From Streptomyces capillispiralis (GTDB taxonomy: Bacteria > Actinomycetota > Actinomycetes > Streptomycetales > Streptomycetaceae): DNA of 64,000 nucleotides. Location: assembly GCF_007829875.1 (NCBI RefSeq), contig NZ_VIWV01000001.1:6770001-6834000 (forward strand). Reading direction: 5' to 3'. The translations under genes and the position numbers were made by a program. Positions within the stretch are counted from its first letter, which is position 1. Each line of letters opens with the position of its first letter. Positions 20,998-30,014 of the stretch are shown piece after piece. The notes beneath the pieces were generated by a model. That model was not told the origin of the DNA and did no database searches. It saw nothing but the letters and a program-made list of their open reading frames with translations.

Positions 20998-21561
20998 GGT
21001 GGGTCGCCTCTCATTCGAAGGCACAGTGGCGCGAGGGCGGGGCGTGGCGTGGCGGACGGCGCTGTCAGCTCGCGAAGGTCAGAGAGGCAGGGGCCGGGGG
21101 TCTGAGCCCGAGAGGCGGGGGTGAGGACGACCGTCACGCCACCTCTCGGCTGGATCGCTCGACCGAGGGCGCCAACCTTCTGCCTTGTGCGCGAAGTTTA
21201 TACGACGTGTGTTCACGCTGTGTTTCGGCTAGCTGTTTTCGACCGGCGGAACAAGGGTACTTCTGGCCGGAGAAACGCGAAAATCATCCCGATTCCACAG
21301 TGGGGGCACGCCGATGACCTCGAAAAATGGCGGCGATGCGGTCGGCCCATTCTCGTCGGCGTTTTTCACGAGTTCGTAGCCGACTCGATCCGAGGGCCTC
21401 GCGCCTTGCCTCGTGAATGTGCCACTGGTCACCTTCGACCAGACTAGCGGTCGACGGGCCCGTCCGGGACGTTATCGATCGCATCCGCGGGGCATCCTCC
21501 CCTGTGGACCGGGACCCCGGCGGCCGATCTTCGGTCCGCCCATCCGAGGAGGGACGCTTCG
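20998..21561. other. Long divergent intergenic region
   Basis: About 560 bp, visibly richer in A and T in its middle (about 21180-21420) than flanking DNA. It must hold the promoters of the two divergent genes. I see no RNA gene or credible ORF; short frames here lack codon bias and ribosome-binding sites. Confidence 0.5.
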
Positions 21562-23079
21562 ATGGGGGAGAAGGTCGTGGCAGGCCCATTCGACCTGTCC
21601 GATCGCCAGCGCTACCGCGAGAAGCTCCGCAGTTGCCTGACGGGCCTGGAGCGACTCCTGGCGGAGAAGCGGTTCGACCGCCCCAAGAACCTCATGGGGC
21701 TGGAGATCGAATTGAATCTCGCGGGCGCCGACGGCATGCCGAAAATGTTGAATGCGCAAGTCCTTGAACGGATCGCCAGCAGGGACTTCCAAACAGAGCT
21801 CGCCATGTTCAATCTGGAAGTGAACATCGCTCCCCACCGATTGGGCGGCCGGGTATTCGACCGGCTCGACGAGGAACTGCGCACCTCGCTCGCCTACGCC
21901 GACCGGAAAGCCGGTGAGGTGGACGCCGGAATCGTGATGATCGGCATCCTTCCGACACTGGACCGGGACGACCTCGTCTCCTCGAATCTCTCCGACGTCG
22001 ACCGCTACGCATTGCTCAACGAGCAGATCGTGGCCGCGCGCGGCGAGGACTTCACGCTCGACATCGACGGCGTCGAGCGCCTCAGCTGCACCTCGAAGTC
22101 CATCGCCCCCGAGGCCGCCTGCACCTCGGTGCAGCTGCACCTCCAGGTCACCCCGGAGCGCTTCGCCGGCGTGTGGAACGCGGCCCAGGCCGTCGCCGCC
22201 GCCCAGATCGCCGTGGGGGCCAACTCGCCGTTCCTGTTCGGCCGCGAGCTGTGGCGGGAGTCCCGGCCGCCGCTGTTCCAGCAGTCCACCGACACCCGCC
22301 CGCCCGAGCTCCAGGCCCAGGGCGTGCGGCCCCGCACCTGGTTCGGCGAGCGCTGGGTGACCTCGGCGTTCGACCTCTTCGAGGAGAACCTGCGCTACTA
22401 CCCGGCCCTGCTGCCGATCTGCGACGACGAGGACCCGCTGGAGGTGCTGGACGCGGGAGGCATCCCCTCCCTCGCCGAGCTGGTCCTCCACAACGGCACG
22501 GTCTACCGCTGGAACCGCCCGGTCTACGGCATCGCCGACGGCGTCCCCCACCTGCGGGTGGAGAACCGCGTACTGCCCGCCGGGCCCACCGTCACCGACG
22601 TCATCGCCAACGCGGCCTTCTACTACGGAGTGGTCCGCGCCCTCGCCGAGGACAGCCGGCCGGTGTGGTCCCGGCTGCCGTTCGAGGCCGCCGCCGCCAA
22701 CTTCGACGCGGCCTGCAAGGACGGCATCGACGCCCGCCTCACCTGGCCCCGGCGCGGCCGGTACGGCGGCACCGGAGAGGTGGACGCGGTCACCCTCGTA
22801 CGCGACGAGCTGCTGCCGCTCGCCGAGGCCGGGCTGGACGCGTGGGGGATCGAACCCGCCGACCGCGACCGGTACCTCGGGGTGATCGAGGAACGGTGCC
22901 GGCGCCGGGTGAACGGCGCGACCTGGCAGGCGGCGACCTTCCACCGGGCCCTCGACTCGGGGCTCGGCCGGGAGGCCGCGCTCGCCGCCACCACCCGCCG
23001 CTACCGGGAGCTGACGGAGCAGGGCGAGCCGGTGCACACCTGGCCGGTGGGCCTGCCCGACCCGGTGCCGACGGGCTGA
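21562..23079 (+). CDS. Glutamate-cysteine ligase family (GCS2-like) protein
   Basis: About 505 residues. Conserved segments include NLMGLEIELNLA near 40, FNLEVNIAP, SIAPEAACTSVQLHLQV and LRVENRVLPAGPTVTDVIAN. The glutamate-rich metal and ATP sites (EIE, E in NLEVN, E in RVENR) look intact. Members form amide bonds with a glutamate gamma-carboxyl. Streptomycetes use mycothiol, and the mshC ligase differs, so the product may be another gamma-glutamyl compound. ATG 21562 follows GAGGAGGGACG. Confidence 0.78.
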   Translation: MGEKVVAGPFDLSDRQRYREKLRSCLTGLERLLAEKRFDRPKNLMGLEIELNLAGADGMPKMLNAQVLERIASRDFQTELAMFNLEVNIAPHRLGGRVFDRLDEELRTSLAYADRKAGEVDAGIVMIGILPTLDRDDLVSSNLSDVDRYALLNEQIVAARGEDFTLDIDGVERLSCTSKSIAPEAACTSVQLHLQVTPERFAGVWNAAQAVAAAQIAVGANSPFLFGRELWRESRPPLFQQSTDTRPPELQAQGVRPRTWFGERWVTSAFDLFEENLRYYPALLPICDDEDPLEVLDAGGIPSLAELVLHNGTVYRWNRPVYGIADGVPHLRVENRVLPAGPTVTDVIANAAFYYGVVRALAEDSRPVWSRLPFEAAAANFDAACKDGIDARLTWPRRGRYGGTGEVDAVTLVRDELLPLAEAGLDAWGIEPADRDRYLGVIEERCRRRVNGATWQAATFHRALDSGLGREAALAATTRRYRELTEQGEPVHTWPVGLPDPVPTG

Positions 23080-23157
23080 CGGCCACGCGGACCCCGGGCC
23101 AGCCCCACAGCCACTGCCCTCATACTGATCGGACCGATCGGTGATGTGGAGGCAGGT

Positions 23158-23967
23158 GTGCAGGCGGAGGCGGGCCCGGGGGCCGATTCGTATCCTGAGC
23201 GTCCCGGGCGGAGGCCGTCGCGGACGACGCTCCGCGACGAGACCCTGCTCGTGCTCGCGCTGTCGCTCGGCGCGAGCGGAGTGTCCGCGCTGATCAGTTT
23301 CCTCGGCTCGGTCACCGAACCGGGCGGACTGAAGGACCAGGCGGCCACCCTCAACGCGTCGGCCGCGCCGGGCCGCCCCTGGCTCGACCTGGCCTGGCAG
23401 CTCTTCGGGATCACCACGGCACTGGTCCCCGTCGCCCTGGTCGCGCACCTGCTGCTCCGGGAGGGCGCGGGACTGCGCACCCTCGGCTTCGACCGCACCC
23501 GCCCCTGGCCCGACCTCGGCCGCGGAGCGGCCGTCGCGGCGGTCATCGGCAGCAGCGGCATCGCCTTCTACCTGGCGGCGCGCGGGCTGGGCTTCAACCT
23601 CACGGTGGTGCCGGAGGCGCTGCCCGAGGTGTGGTGGAAGTACCCGGTGCTCATCCTCTCGGCGATGCAGAACTCGATCCTCGAAGAGGTCGTCGTCGTG
23701 GCCTATCTGCTGCGCCGCCTGGACCAGTTGGGCTGGACCCCGGGCGCCTCCCTCGCGGCCAGTGCGGTGCTGCGCGGGTCGTACCACCTCTACCAGGGCA
23801 TCGGCGGCTTCATCGGGAACATGGTGATGGGCGTGGTGTTCGTCCACCTCTACCGGCGCTGGGGCCGCGTCGGGCCGCTGGTGGTCGCCCACACGCTGCT
23901 CGACGTGGGGGCGTTCGTGGGGTACGCGCTGCTGGCCGGCGAGGTGGACTGGCTGCCCACGGCGTGA
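23158..23967 (+). CDS. CPBP family intramembrane protease homologue
   Basis: About 269 residues with six or more hydrophobic segments. CPBP motifs are visible: the glutamate pair in ILEEVVVVAYLLRRLDQLGW, HLYQGIGGFIGN for the second histidine motif, and HTLLD for the third. In motif 1 the usual arginine of EExxxR is replaced by valine. GTG 23158 has GTGGAGG upstream. Family members include Rce1-like proteases and bacteriocin self-immunity proteins. Whether this variant is proteolytic is uncertain. Confidence 0.82.
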   Translation: MQAEAGPGADSYPERPGRRPSRTTLRDETLLVLALSLGASGVSALISFLGSVTEPGGLKDQAATLNASAAPGRPWLDLAWQLFGITTALVPVALVAHLLLREGAGLRTLGFDRTRPWPDLGRGAAVAAVIGSSGIAFYLAARGLGFNLTVVPEALPEVWWKYPVLILSAMQNSILEEVVVVAYLLRRLDQLGWTPGASLAASAVLRGSYHLYQGIGGFIGNMVMGVVFVHLYRRWGRVGPLVVAHTLLDVGAFVGYALLAGEVDWLPTA

Positions 23968-23979
23968 GCGGCCCGGAAC

Positions 23980-24020
23980 CGGGTCGGGGGCGTACGGCAC
24001 GGCCGTACGCCCCCGACCCG
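23980..24020. terminator. Bidirectional terminator
   Basis: A perfect 19-bp stem (CGGGTCGGGGGCGTACGGC, 23980-23998, with 24002-24020) and a 3-nt loop between convergent CPBP and PhzF genes. Confidence 0.87.
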
Positions 24021-24028
24021 TACCCGGT

Positions 24029-24838
24029 TCAGACCAGCAGGTCGCCCTCGATGACCGTCACGGCCCGTCCGCTCAGCAGGGTGCGGCCGCCGCGCAGTTC
24101 GGTGCGGACGCGGCCGGAGCGGGCCGAGGCCTGGAGACCGGTGAGGACGGACCGGCCGAGGCGCTCGGACCAGTAGGGGGCCAGGGCGGTGTGCGCGCTG
24201 CCGGTGACGGGGTCCTCGTCGATGCCGACGTTCGGGAAGAAGCAGCGGGAGACGAAGTCGTAGCCCAGGGCCGGGTTCTCGGCGCGCGCGGTGGCGATGA
24301 CGCCGCGCTCGGAGTAGGCGGCCAGGGCCACGAGGTCGGGCCGCAGCGCGTGCACGGTCCGCTCGTCGGCGATCTCGACGAGCAGGTCGCCGACGTTCGG
24401 GCCGGTGTCGAACGCCGTGAGCGGCGCGGCGCCCAGCGCCTCGGCGACGCCCTCGGGGACCTCGACCGCGGTGAGCGGGGCCGTGGGGAAGTCCAGGGTG
24501 ATGCCGCCGTCCTCCCCGGGGGTGGCGACGAGCACGCCGCTGCGGGTGGCGAACCGCACCGGGCCCCGGTGCGCGCCGGTGGTGTGCAGGACGTGCGCGG
24601 TGGCCAGCGTCGCGTGTCCGCACATCGCGACCTCGGTGGCGGGGGTGAACCAGCGCAGGGCCCAGTCGGCGTCCCCGCCGGCGGGGAGCGGGTGGGCGAA
24701 CGCCGTCTCGGCGTGGTTGACCTCCAGGGCCACGCTCTGGAGCCAGGGGTCGTCCGGGAAGCGGTCGAGCAGCAGCACCCCGGCGGGGTTGCCGGCGAAG
24801 GGCCGGTCGGTGAAGGCGTCGACGATTCGAATGCGCAT
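24029..24838 (-). CDS. PhzF family isomerase
   Basis: About 269 residues with the family start IRIVDAFTDRPFAGNPAGV, the active-site glutamate context in EVNHAETAF, and MCGHATLATAHVL. The C-terminus has GIDEDPVTGSAHTALAPYW. PhzF proteins are diaminopimelate-epimerase-fold enzymes; most, like this one, are not in a phenazine cluster and have no known substrate. ATG 24838. Confidence 0.9.
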   Translation of the reverse strand: MRIRIVDAFTDRPFAGNPAGVLLLDRFPDDPWLQSVALEVNHAETAFAHPLPAGGDADWALRWFTPATEVAMCGHATLATAHVLHTTGAHRGPVRFATRSGVLVATPGEDGGITLDFPTAPLTAVEVPEGVAEALGAAPLTAFDTGPNVGDLLVEIADERTVHALRPDLVALAAYSERGVIATARAENPALGYDFVSRCFFPNVGIDEDPVTGSAHTALAPYWSERLGRSVLTGLQASARSGRVRTELRGGRTLLSGRAVTVIEGDLLV

Positions 24839-24991
24839 GGCCCGACGGTACGGGCCGGGTGAACCCGCGGGCCAAGGCCAATTCGCGGGTCGCGGCCCGG
24901 TCGCCGGGCCGCCCGGCGACCGGTCCGGCCGGTGCGCTCCGCCGGGCGCCGCAGCGGGCCAGCCCCGAGCGGCGGACCGGGTGCCGCCCGG

Positions 24992-26044
24992 TCAGGCGGA
25001 CGCGCGTACGACCAGACGGGTCGGGGTGACCACGGAGGACGGCGCGGGGCGGCCGTCCCGTGACGCGGGCTCGTCCGAGGCCCGTTCGAACAGCAGCCGG
25101 GCCATCAGGCGTCCCATGTCCTCGATGTCCTGGCGCACGGTGGTGAGCGGTGGCTCCGTCGCCTCGGCGATGGCGACGAGGTCGTCGAAGCCGACGACCG
25201 CCACGTCCTCGGGGACGCGGCGCCCGCGCTCCCGCAGCACGCGCAGGGCACCGGAGGCCATCAGGTCCGAGGCGACGAACACCGCGTCCAGGTCGGGGCA
25301 GCGGTCGAGGAGCGCGGCCATGGCGTCGGCACCGCCCCGGAGCGTGAAGTCGCCCTCGGCGACCAGCTCGGCCGGGGCGTCGAGGAGTACGTCGCGGTAC
25401 CCGTCGAGACGGTCGGCCGCGGAGGTCTGGTCGAGCGGTCCGGTGATCGTCCCGATGCGCCGGCGCCCCAGTGACACGAGGTGCCGGACGGCTTCCCTGG
25501 CCCCGCCGCGGTTGTCGGCGTCGACGGACGCGTAGCCGCGGCCGCGGTGGCCGGAGCCGCCGGCCGGACGGCCGCCGAAGACCGCGGGCAGGTCCATGTG
25601 CGCGACCATGGCGGGCAGCGGATCGTCGGTACGCAGCGAGAACAGCAGGGCGCCGTCGACGTGGCCGCCGCCCAGGAAGGTGCCGACGCGCGGATAGTCG
25701 TCCGGGTCCTCGATGAACAGCAGCACCGGCTGCGCTCCCCGCCGGACGAGTTCCTGCCGGATGCCCCGCAGATGGCAGTCGAAGTACGGGTCCACGAAGA
25801 GGCGGTTCTGCGGTTCGGTGACCACCACGGCGACGGCGTTGCTGCGCCGGGTGACCAGGCTTCGGGCGGCCTGGTTGGGGACGTAGCCGAGGGCGGCCAC
25901 CGCCTGCCGGACGCGGTCCGCGACCGCCGCCCGCACTTTCGGCTCGCCGTTGATCACACGGGACACGGTGGACTTCGACACCCCTGCCCGGCGTGCCACG
26001 TCCTCGAGGGTGGGGCGATGTCCGTTCGGCCGTTCCGTCAACAC
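24992..26044 (-). CDS. LacI family transcriptional regulator
   Basis: About 350 residues from GTG 26044, which follows GGAGAAC. The HTH and hinge read TLEDVARRAGVSKSTVSRVI and LGYVPNQAARSLVTRRS. The effector domain includes SVDADNRGGAREAVRHLVSL and RVPEDVAVVGFDDL. It may repress a sugar regulon, but no target gene is adjacent; PhzF downstream is in the same direction with a 150-bp gap. Longer in-frame starts lie in DNA without ribosome-binding sites. Confidence 0.88.
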   Translation of the reverse strand: MLTERPNGHRPTLEDVARRAGVSKSTVSRVINGEPKVRAAVADRVRQAVAALGYVPNQAARSLVTRRSNAVAVVVTEPQNRLFVDPYFDCHLRGIRQELVRRGAQPVLLFIEDPDDYPRVGTFLGGGHVDGALLFSLRTDDPLPAMVAHMDLPAVFGGRPAGGSGHRGRGYASVDADNRGGAREAVRHLVSLGRRRIGTITGPLDQTSAADRLDGYRDVLLDAPAELVAEGDFTLRGGADAMAALLDRCPDLDAVFVASDLMASGALRVLRERGRRVPEDVAVVGFDDLVAIAEATEPPLTTVRQDIEDMGRLMARLLFERASDEPASRDGRPAPSSVVTPTRLVVRASA

Positions 26045-26176
26045 GTTCTCCGATGCGCGCAGTTGCCCGGGCGCCGACCACGTTAGCCGTCGACCGGCCG
26101 CATGAGCAGGCGGTTTCCGCCGGGCGCCGGCTCCGGGACCGCCGGTCTGCGGGAGGGGGTTGTCGGTCCCGTGTTT

Positions 26177-26188
26177 ACGATATATCGT
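26177..26188. promoter_or_regulatory. Palindromic PadR operator candidate
   Basis: ACGATATATCGT is a perfect 12-bp palindrome in otherwise GC-rich DNA, 43 bp upstream of the padR-type gene. PadR-subfamily regulators commonly bind such AT-centred dyads at their own promoters. Confidence 0.65.
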
Positions 26189-26230
26189 TGAGGCATCGTG
26201 ACAGATCAGCGATGGAATGGAGGGGTGGCG

Positions 26231-26860
26231 ATGCACACCCATGGTTTCGAGCACGGACACGGTCACGGAGGCCCGCGCGGCGGTCGCGGCGACTTCGACA
26301 GGCTGCGCGCGGCCTTCGGTCCCTTCGGGCCGGGCGGACCGGGTGGTCCCGGCGGCCCCTTCGGGCCGGGCTTCGGACACGGCCCCTGGGGCGGTCGCGG
26401 GCGCGGCGGGCCGAGGGGGAGGGCGCGGCGCGGTGACGTACGGGCATCGATCCTGGCCCTGCTCAAGGACCGCCCCATGCACGGCTACGAGATGATCCAG
26501 GAGATCGCCGAGCGCAGCGGCGGGGCGTGGAAGCCCAGCCCCGGATCCGTGTACCCCACCCTCCAGCTGCTGGAGGACGAGGGGCTGATCGCCAGCGAGT
26601 CCGAGGGCGGCAAGAAGCTGTTCTCCCTCACCGAGGCCGGCCGCACGGCGGCCGAGGACGGTCCCGAGGCTCCCTGGGAGGAGGCCTCGCGCGGGGTCGA
26701 CTGGGAGGCGCTGAGCGAGATCCGGCAGGCCGGCTTCGGGCTGATGGAGGCCTTCGGGCAGGTCTGGAAGACCGGCAGCAAGGACCAGCGGGACAAGGCC
26801 CTCGCCGTGATCAACGAAACCCGCAAGAAGCTGTACCTGATCCTCGCCGACGAGGACTGA
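26231..26860 (+). CDS. PadR family transcriptional regulator
   Basis: About 209 residues. A His/Gly-rich, Phe-containing N-terminus (1-65; HGFEHGHGHGG, repeated GPGG-type motifs) precedes the PadR winged helix (about 75-145): ILALLKDRPMHGYEMIQEI, SPGSVYPTLQLLEDEGLI, GKKLFSLTEAGR. A C-terminal helical dimerisation region follows. ATG 26231 has GGAGG seven bases upstream. Likely autoregulated through 26177-26188. The histidine cluster could bind metal; this is inference. Confidence 0.86.
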   Translation: MHTHGFEHGHGHGGPRGGRGDFDRLRAAFGPFGPGGPGGPGGPFGPGFGHGPWGGRGRGGPRGRARRGDVRASILALLKDRPMHGYEMIQEIAERSGGAWKPSPGSVYPTLQLLEDEGLIASESEGGKKLFSLTEAGRTAAEDGPEAPWEEASRGVDWEALSEIRQAGFGLMEAFGQVWKTGSKDQRDKALAVINETRKKLYLILADED

Positions 26861-27029
26861 GCGGACCGGTGGGGCGCGGCGGGCGGCGGCGTGCGCCCCT
26901 TCGCGCGCAACACCCTGATCTCCTTCGCAAGGAGGAGATTACGGCCCGGGACGTCCACTCCCCGTGGGACGCGAAGATGCTCCCCGCCGGGGATGTCCCG
27001 GGCCCGCCGGTGCTGATGGGGTGGAGACT

Positions 27030-27584
27030 GTGCAACCCCGTATCCCCCGGCAGTCGGCCGAGGAGCTCCCGGAGCAGGACATCCACCGCGCGGACGGCGA
27101 CGCCGGGCTCAGTGCCGAGCTGGCGGCGGTGGTCACCGGTGCCCGGCGCAGGGCGGTCCGGGACGGGGACCGCCAGATCGACACCGCCCATCTGCTGCAC
27201 TCGCTGCTGGAGTCCGACGCCGAGGTGGGCGCCGTCTTCGGCGAGGATCCGCGGATCGCGCGGCTGCTCGGCTACCTGGTCCAGCGCAGCATCGGCTACG
27301 GCCTGCGCTGGCAGAGCGCGGTCGAGGACTCCGGCGGCGTCCCCGCGGTGCCCGAGACCGCCGGCTTCTCCCCGCTGGCCGCGCGCTGTATGGCGCACGC
27401 CCGCGAGCGCGCCGCCCGCCGCGGCCGCGGCCCGGCCCGCGGCACCGACCTGCTCGCGGCGATCGTCGTGGACCCGCAGGCGCGGGCCGTCGAAGTGCTC
27501 CTGCGGGCCGGGATCGACCCCTGCGAACTGTCCGACCGGCTCGAGACGCGGGCCGCGGCCCGCCCCGGGGAGTCCAGCCGGTGA
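27030..27584 (+). CDS. Clp N-terminal (ClpN repeat) domain protein
   Basis: About 184 residues with two Clp-N-like repeats: ELAAVVTGARRRAVRDG with IDTAHLLHSLLE, and SPLAARCMAHARERAARRG with GTDLLAAIV. There is no ATPase domain, so it may be an adaptor or binding module for Clp chaperones or a small-molecule-binding protein. GTG 27030 follows GGTGGAGA. It may be co-transcribed with padR (170-bp gap) but this is unproved. Confidence 0.75.
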   Translation: MQPRIPRQSAEELPEQDIHRADGDAGLSAELAAVVTGARRRAVRDGDRQIDTAHLLHSLLESDAEVGAVFGEDPRIARLLGYLVQRSIGYGLRWQSAVEDSGGVPAVPETAGFSPLAARCMAHARERAARRGRGPARGTDLLAAIVVDPQARAVEVLLRAGIDPCELSDRLETRAAARPGESSR

Positions 27585-27636
27585 GACAGGTGTCACAGGG
27601 GGTGACGCTCCTGTCGGCGCCTGCCATCATGTGCCG

Positions 27637-28632
27637 GTGCCTACCTCTGTCAGTACCCGGAGCAACCAGTCCAAGGGCGTCGGGCTCGGCCTCGCGCTGC
27701 TGTCCGCGTTGGCCTTCGGTGGTTCCGGTGTGGCGGCGAAGCCGCTGATCGAGGCGGGTCTCGACCCGCTCCACGTGGTCTGGCTGCGCGTGGCGGGCGC
27801 GGCACTCGTCATGCTGCCGCTGGCGGTGCGCCACCGGGGGCTGCTGCGCCGCCGGCCGGGGCTGCTCGCCGGGTTCGGCCTGCTCGCCGTGGCCGGCGTC
27901 CAGGCCTGCTACTTCGCCGCCCTCTCCCGCATCCCCGTCGGGGTGGCGCTGCTGGTGGAGTACCTGGCGCCCGCGCTCGTCCTCGGCTGGGTGCGCTTCG
28001 TGCAGCGACGGCCGGTGACCCGTGCCGCCGCGGCCGGCGTGGTCCTGGCCGTCGGCGGGCTGGCCTGCGTCGTGGAGGTGTGGTCGGGGCTCGGCTTCGA
28101 CGCCCTGGGGCTGCTGCTGGCGCTCGGCGCCGCCTGCTGCCAGGTCGGCTACTTCGTCCTGTCCGACCAGGGCAGCGACGCCGACGAGGCGCCCGACCCG
28201 CTCGGGGTGATCGCCTACGGGCTGCTGATCGGCGCAGCCGTGCTGACCGTCGTCGCGCGCCCCTGGTCCATGGAGTGGTCCGTGCTCACGGGCAGCGCCG
28301 AGCTGGACGGCACCCCCGTCGCCGCCTTCGCGCTGCTGGCCTGGATCGTCCTCGTCGCCACGGTCGTCGCGTACGTCACCGGGGTGGTCTCGGTGCGCCG
28401 GCTCTCGCCGCAGGTCGCCGGTGTCGTGGCCCGCCTGGAGGCGGTCATCGCGACCGTGCTGGCCTGGGTCCTGCTCGGCGAGCACCTGTCGGCGCCGCAG
28501 ATCGTGGGCGGCGCGGTCGTCCTGACCGGCGCCTTCATCGCCCAGTCGTCGGCCCCCGCCAAGGGCTCCGCGGAGCCGGTGGCCGGCGGCGGGCCCGACC
28601 GGGAGTTGTCCACGCCGGGAACGACCGCATAA
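27637..28632 (+). CDS. EamA family (DMT superfamily) transporter
   Basis: About 331 residues with ten predicted transmembrane helices in two EamA repeats (LALLSALAFGGSGVAAKPLI at the start of repeat 1; LGLLLALGAACCQVGYFVLS at repeat 2). The C-terminal tail is Pro/Gly-rich and cytoplasmic. Substrate unknown; relatives export amino acids or metabolites. GTG 27637 lies close to a possible -10 box, so the leader would be short. Confidence 0.88.
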   Translation: MPTSVSTRSNQSKGVGLGLALLSALAFGGSGVAAKPLIEAGLDPLHVVWLRVAGAALVMLPLAVRHRGLLRRRPGLLAGFGLLAVAGVQACYFAALSRIPVGVALLVEYLAPALVLGWVRFVQRRPVTRAAAAGVVLAVGGLACVVEVWSGLGFDALGLLLALGAACCQVGYFVLSDQGSDADEAPDPLGVIAYGLLIGAAVLTVVARPWSMEWSVLTGSAELDGTPVAAFALLAWIVLVATVVAYVTGVVSVRRLSPQVAGVVARLEAVIATVLAWVLLGEHLSAPQIVGGAVVLTGAFIAQSSAPAKGSAEPVAGGGPDRELSTPGTTA

Positions 28633-28856
28633 GGTGCCGATTGTGCACGCTCGCGCACTCGTTCTTCCGCCTCCGGCCGCCTGAGGCGGGCCCTCCGGTC
28701 CACCGGCCCGGCATGCCGCCGGGCGGAACGGTGCTGCCCGCAGACGAAGTCCGCGGATCCCGTCGAACCGGCCCCTCCGGGCCCGGCCCGGGATCCCTTC
28801 CCGAACTTCCGCGCCCGCGCCGACGCGCGGGGCGCGCACCTCTGCGGAGAGAACAC

Positions 28857-29810
28857 GTGTCGAACGCCGTCTCCGGCCTGCCCGTCGGGCGAGGCCTCCT
28901 CTATCTGATCATCGCCGGTGCCGCCTGGGGCACCGCGGGCGCGGCCGCCTCCCTGGTCTACCGGACCAGCGACATGGGGCCCGTCGCCCTGTCCTTCTGG
29001 CGCTGCGCGGCCGGCCTGGTGCTGCTGCTCGGCGCCCGCCTGCTGCGGCGCGCCCGGACCGCCGCACCCCAGCCGCTCCGCCGCCGGGTGCTGCGGGCCG
29101 CGGCCACTGGGATCGGCCTGGCGGTCTTCCAGACCGCCTACTTCGCGGCCGTGGCCGCCACCGGACTCGCCGTGGCCACCGTGGTCACCCTCGGCGCCGG
29201 ACCCGTGCTGATCGCACTCGGTGCGCGGGCGACCATGGGCGAGCGCCTGGGACGCGGCGGGGCGGCCGCCGTCGTGGGCGCCCTCGCCGGGCTCGTCGTG
29301 CTGGTCCTCGGCGACGGCGAGACCACCGTCGACACCTGGGGCGTCCTGCTCGCCCTGCTGTCCGCGGCCGGATACTCCGCGATGACCCTCCTCACCCGCT
29401 GGTGGGGACGCGACGGCGGCACGGACTCCTCCGGTATGACCGTCGGCGCGTTCGCCGTCACCAGCCTGGTGCTGCTGCCGTTCGCCGCGCTCGAGGGACT
29501 GGTGCCGCACACCGACGCCCCCGGTGCACTGCTGTGCCTGCTGGCCTACGTGGCCGGCGTGCCGACGGCGCTCGCCTACGGCCTCTACTTCGCCGGCGCC
29601 GCTGTCGTACGGTCGGCCACCGTGTCCGTGATCATGCTGCTGGAGCCGGTGAGCGCGGCGGTGCTGGCGGTCGCCCTGCTCGGTGAGCGGCTCACGGTGG
29701 CCACCCTGGCCGGCACCCTGCTGATGCTGGGCTCGGTCGCGGGCCTCGCGGTGGGCGAGGCACGGGGAGCGAAGGCCCGCAGGGCGGAGCGGGAGGCCGT
29801 GCCGGCGTGA
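28857..29810 (+). CDS. EamA family (DMT superfamily) transporter
   Basis: About 317 residues with ten hydrophobic helices, beginning GLLYLIIAGAAWGTAGAAAS. Only weakly similar to the transporter just upstream, so not a recent duplicate. GTG 28857 has CGGAGAG upstream; the 224-bp gap to the previous gene contains no other ORF that looks real. Substrate unknown. Confidence 0.88.
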   Translation: MSNAVSGLPVGRGLLYLIIAGAAWGTAGAAASLVYRTSDMGPVALSFWRCAAGLVLLLGARLLRRARTAAPQPLRRRVLRAAATGIGLAVFQTAYFAAVAATGLAVATVVTLGAGPVLIALGARATMGERLGRGGAAAVVGALAGLVVLVLGDGETTVDTWGVLLALLSAAGYSAMTLLTRWWGRDGGTDSSGMTVGAFAVTSLVLLPFAALEGLVPHTDAPGALLCLLAYVAGVPTALAYGLYFAGAAVVRSATVSVIMLLEPVSAAVLAVALLGERLTVATLAGTLLMLGSVAGLAVGEARGAKARRAEREAVPA

Positions 29811-29816
29811 CGGTGC

Positions 29817-29842
29817 GGGGCCCTTCCGGCGGGAAGGGCCCC
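29817..29842 (+). terminator. Hairpin terminator
   Basis: An 11-bp perfect stem, GGGGCCCTTCC (29817-29827) with 29832-29842, and a 4-nt loop right after the transporter stop codon. Confidence 0.75.
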
Positions 29843-30014
29843 GGGCCGGGACGGCGCGCGGGTCAGGACGCGCGCGGGCCGCCGCGTCCCGCGCGCCGTC
29901 CCGGCCGTCCGGTCCGGCGCCGCGATCCGTTCCCGCACCGCTCCGAACCGCCGGCCGGCGTACCGGCGCCGCCGGGCGGCGGCGTCGCGGGGCGCGTCCC
30001 AGGGTGGACCGGCA

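Noticed and set aside
21284..21589. Minus-strand ORF in the 560-bp intergenic region
   Set aside because: No ribosome-binding site, mixed codon usage and it overlaps the start of the GCS2-like gene.
26271..26430. Gly-rich segment near the padR start considered a separate short gene
   Set aside because: It is in frame with the PadR winged helix and follows its ribosome-binding site, so it is the protein's own N-terminus.
27133..28839. Long minus-strand frame across the ClpN and EamA genes
   Set aside because: Shadow of plus-strand genes; no domains, His/Gly/Arg-rich.
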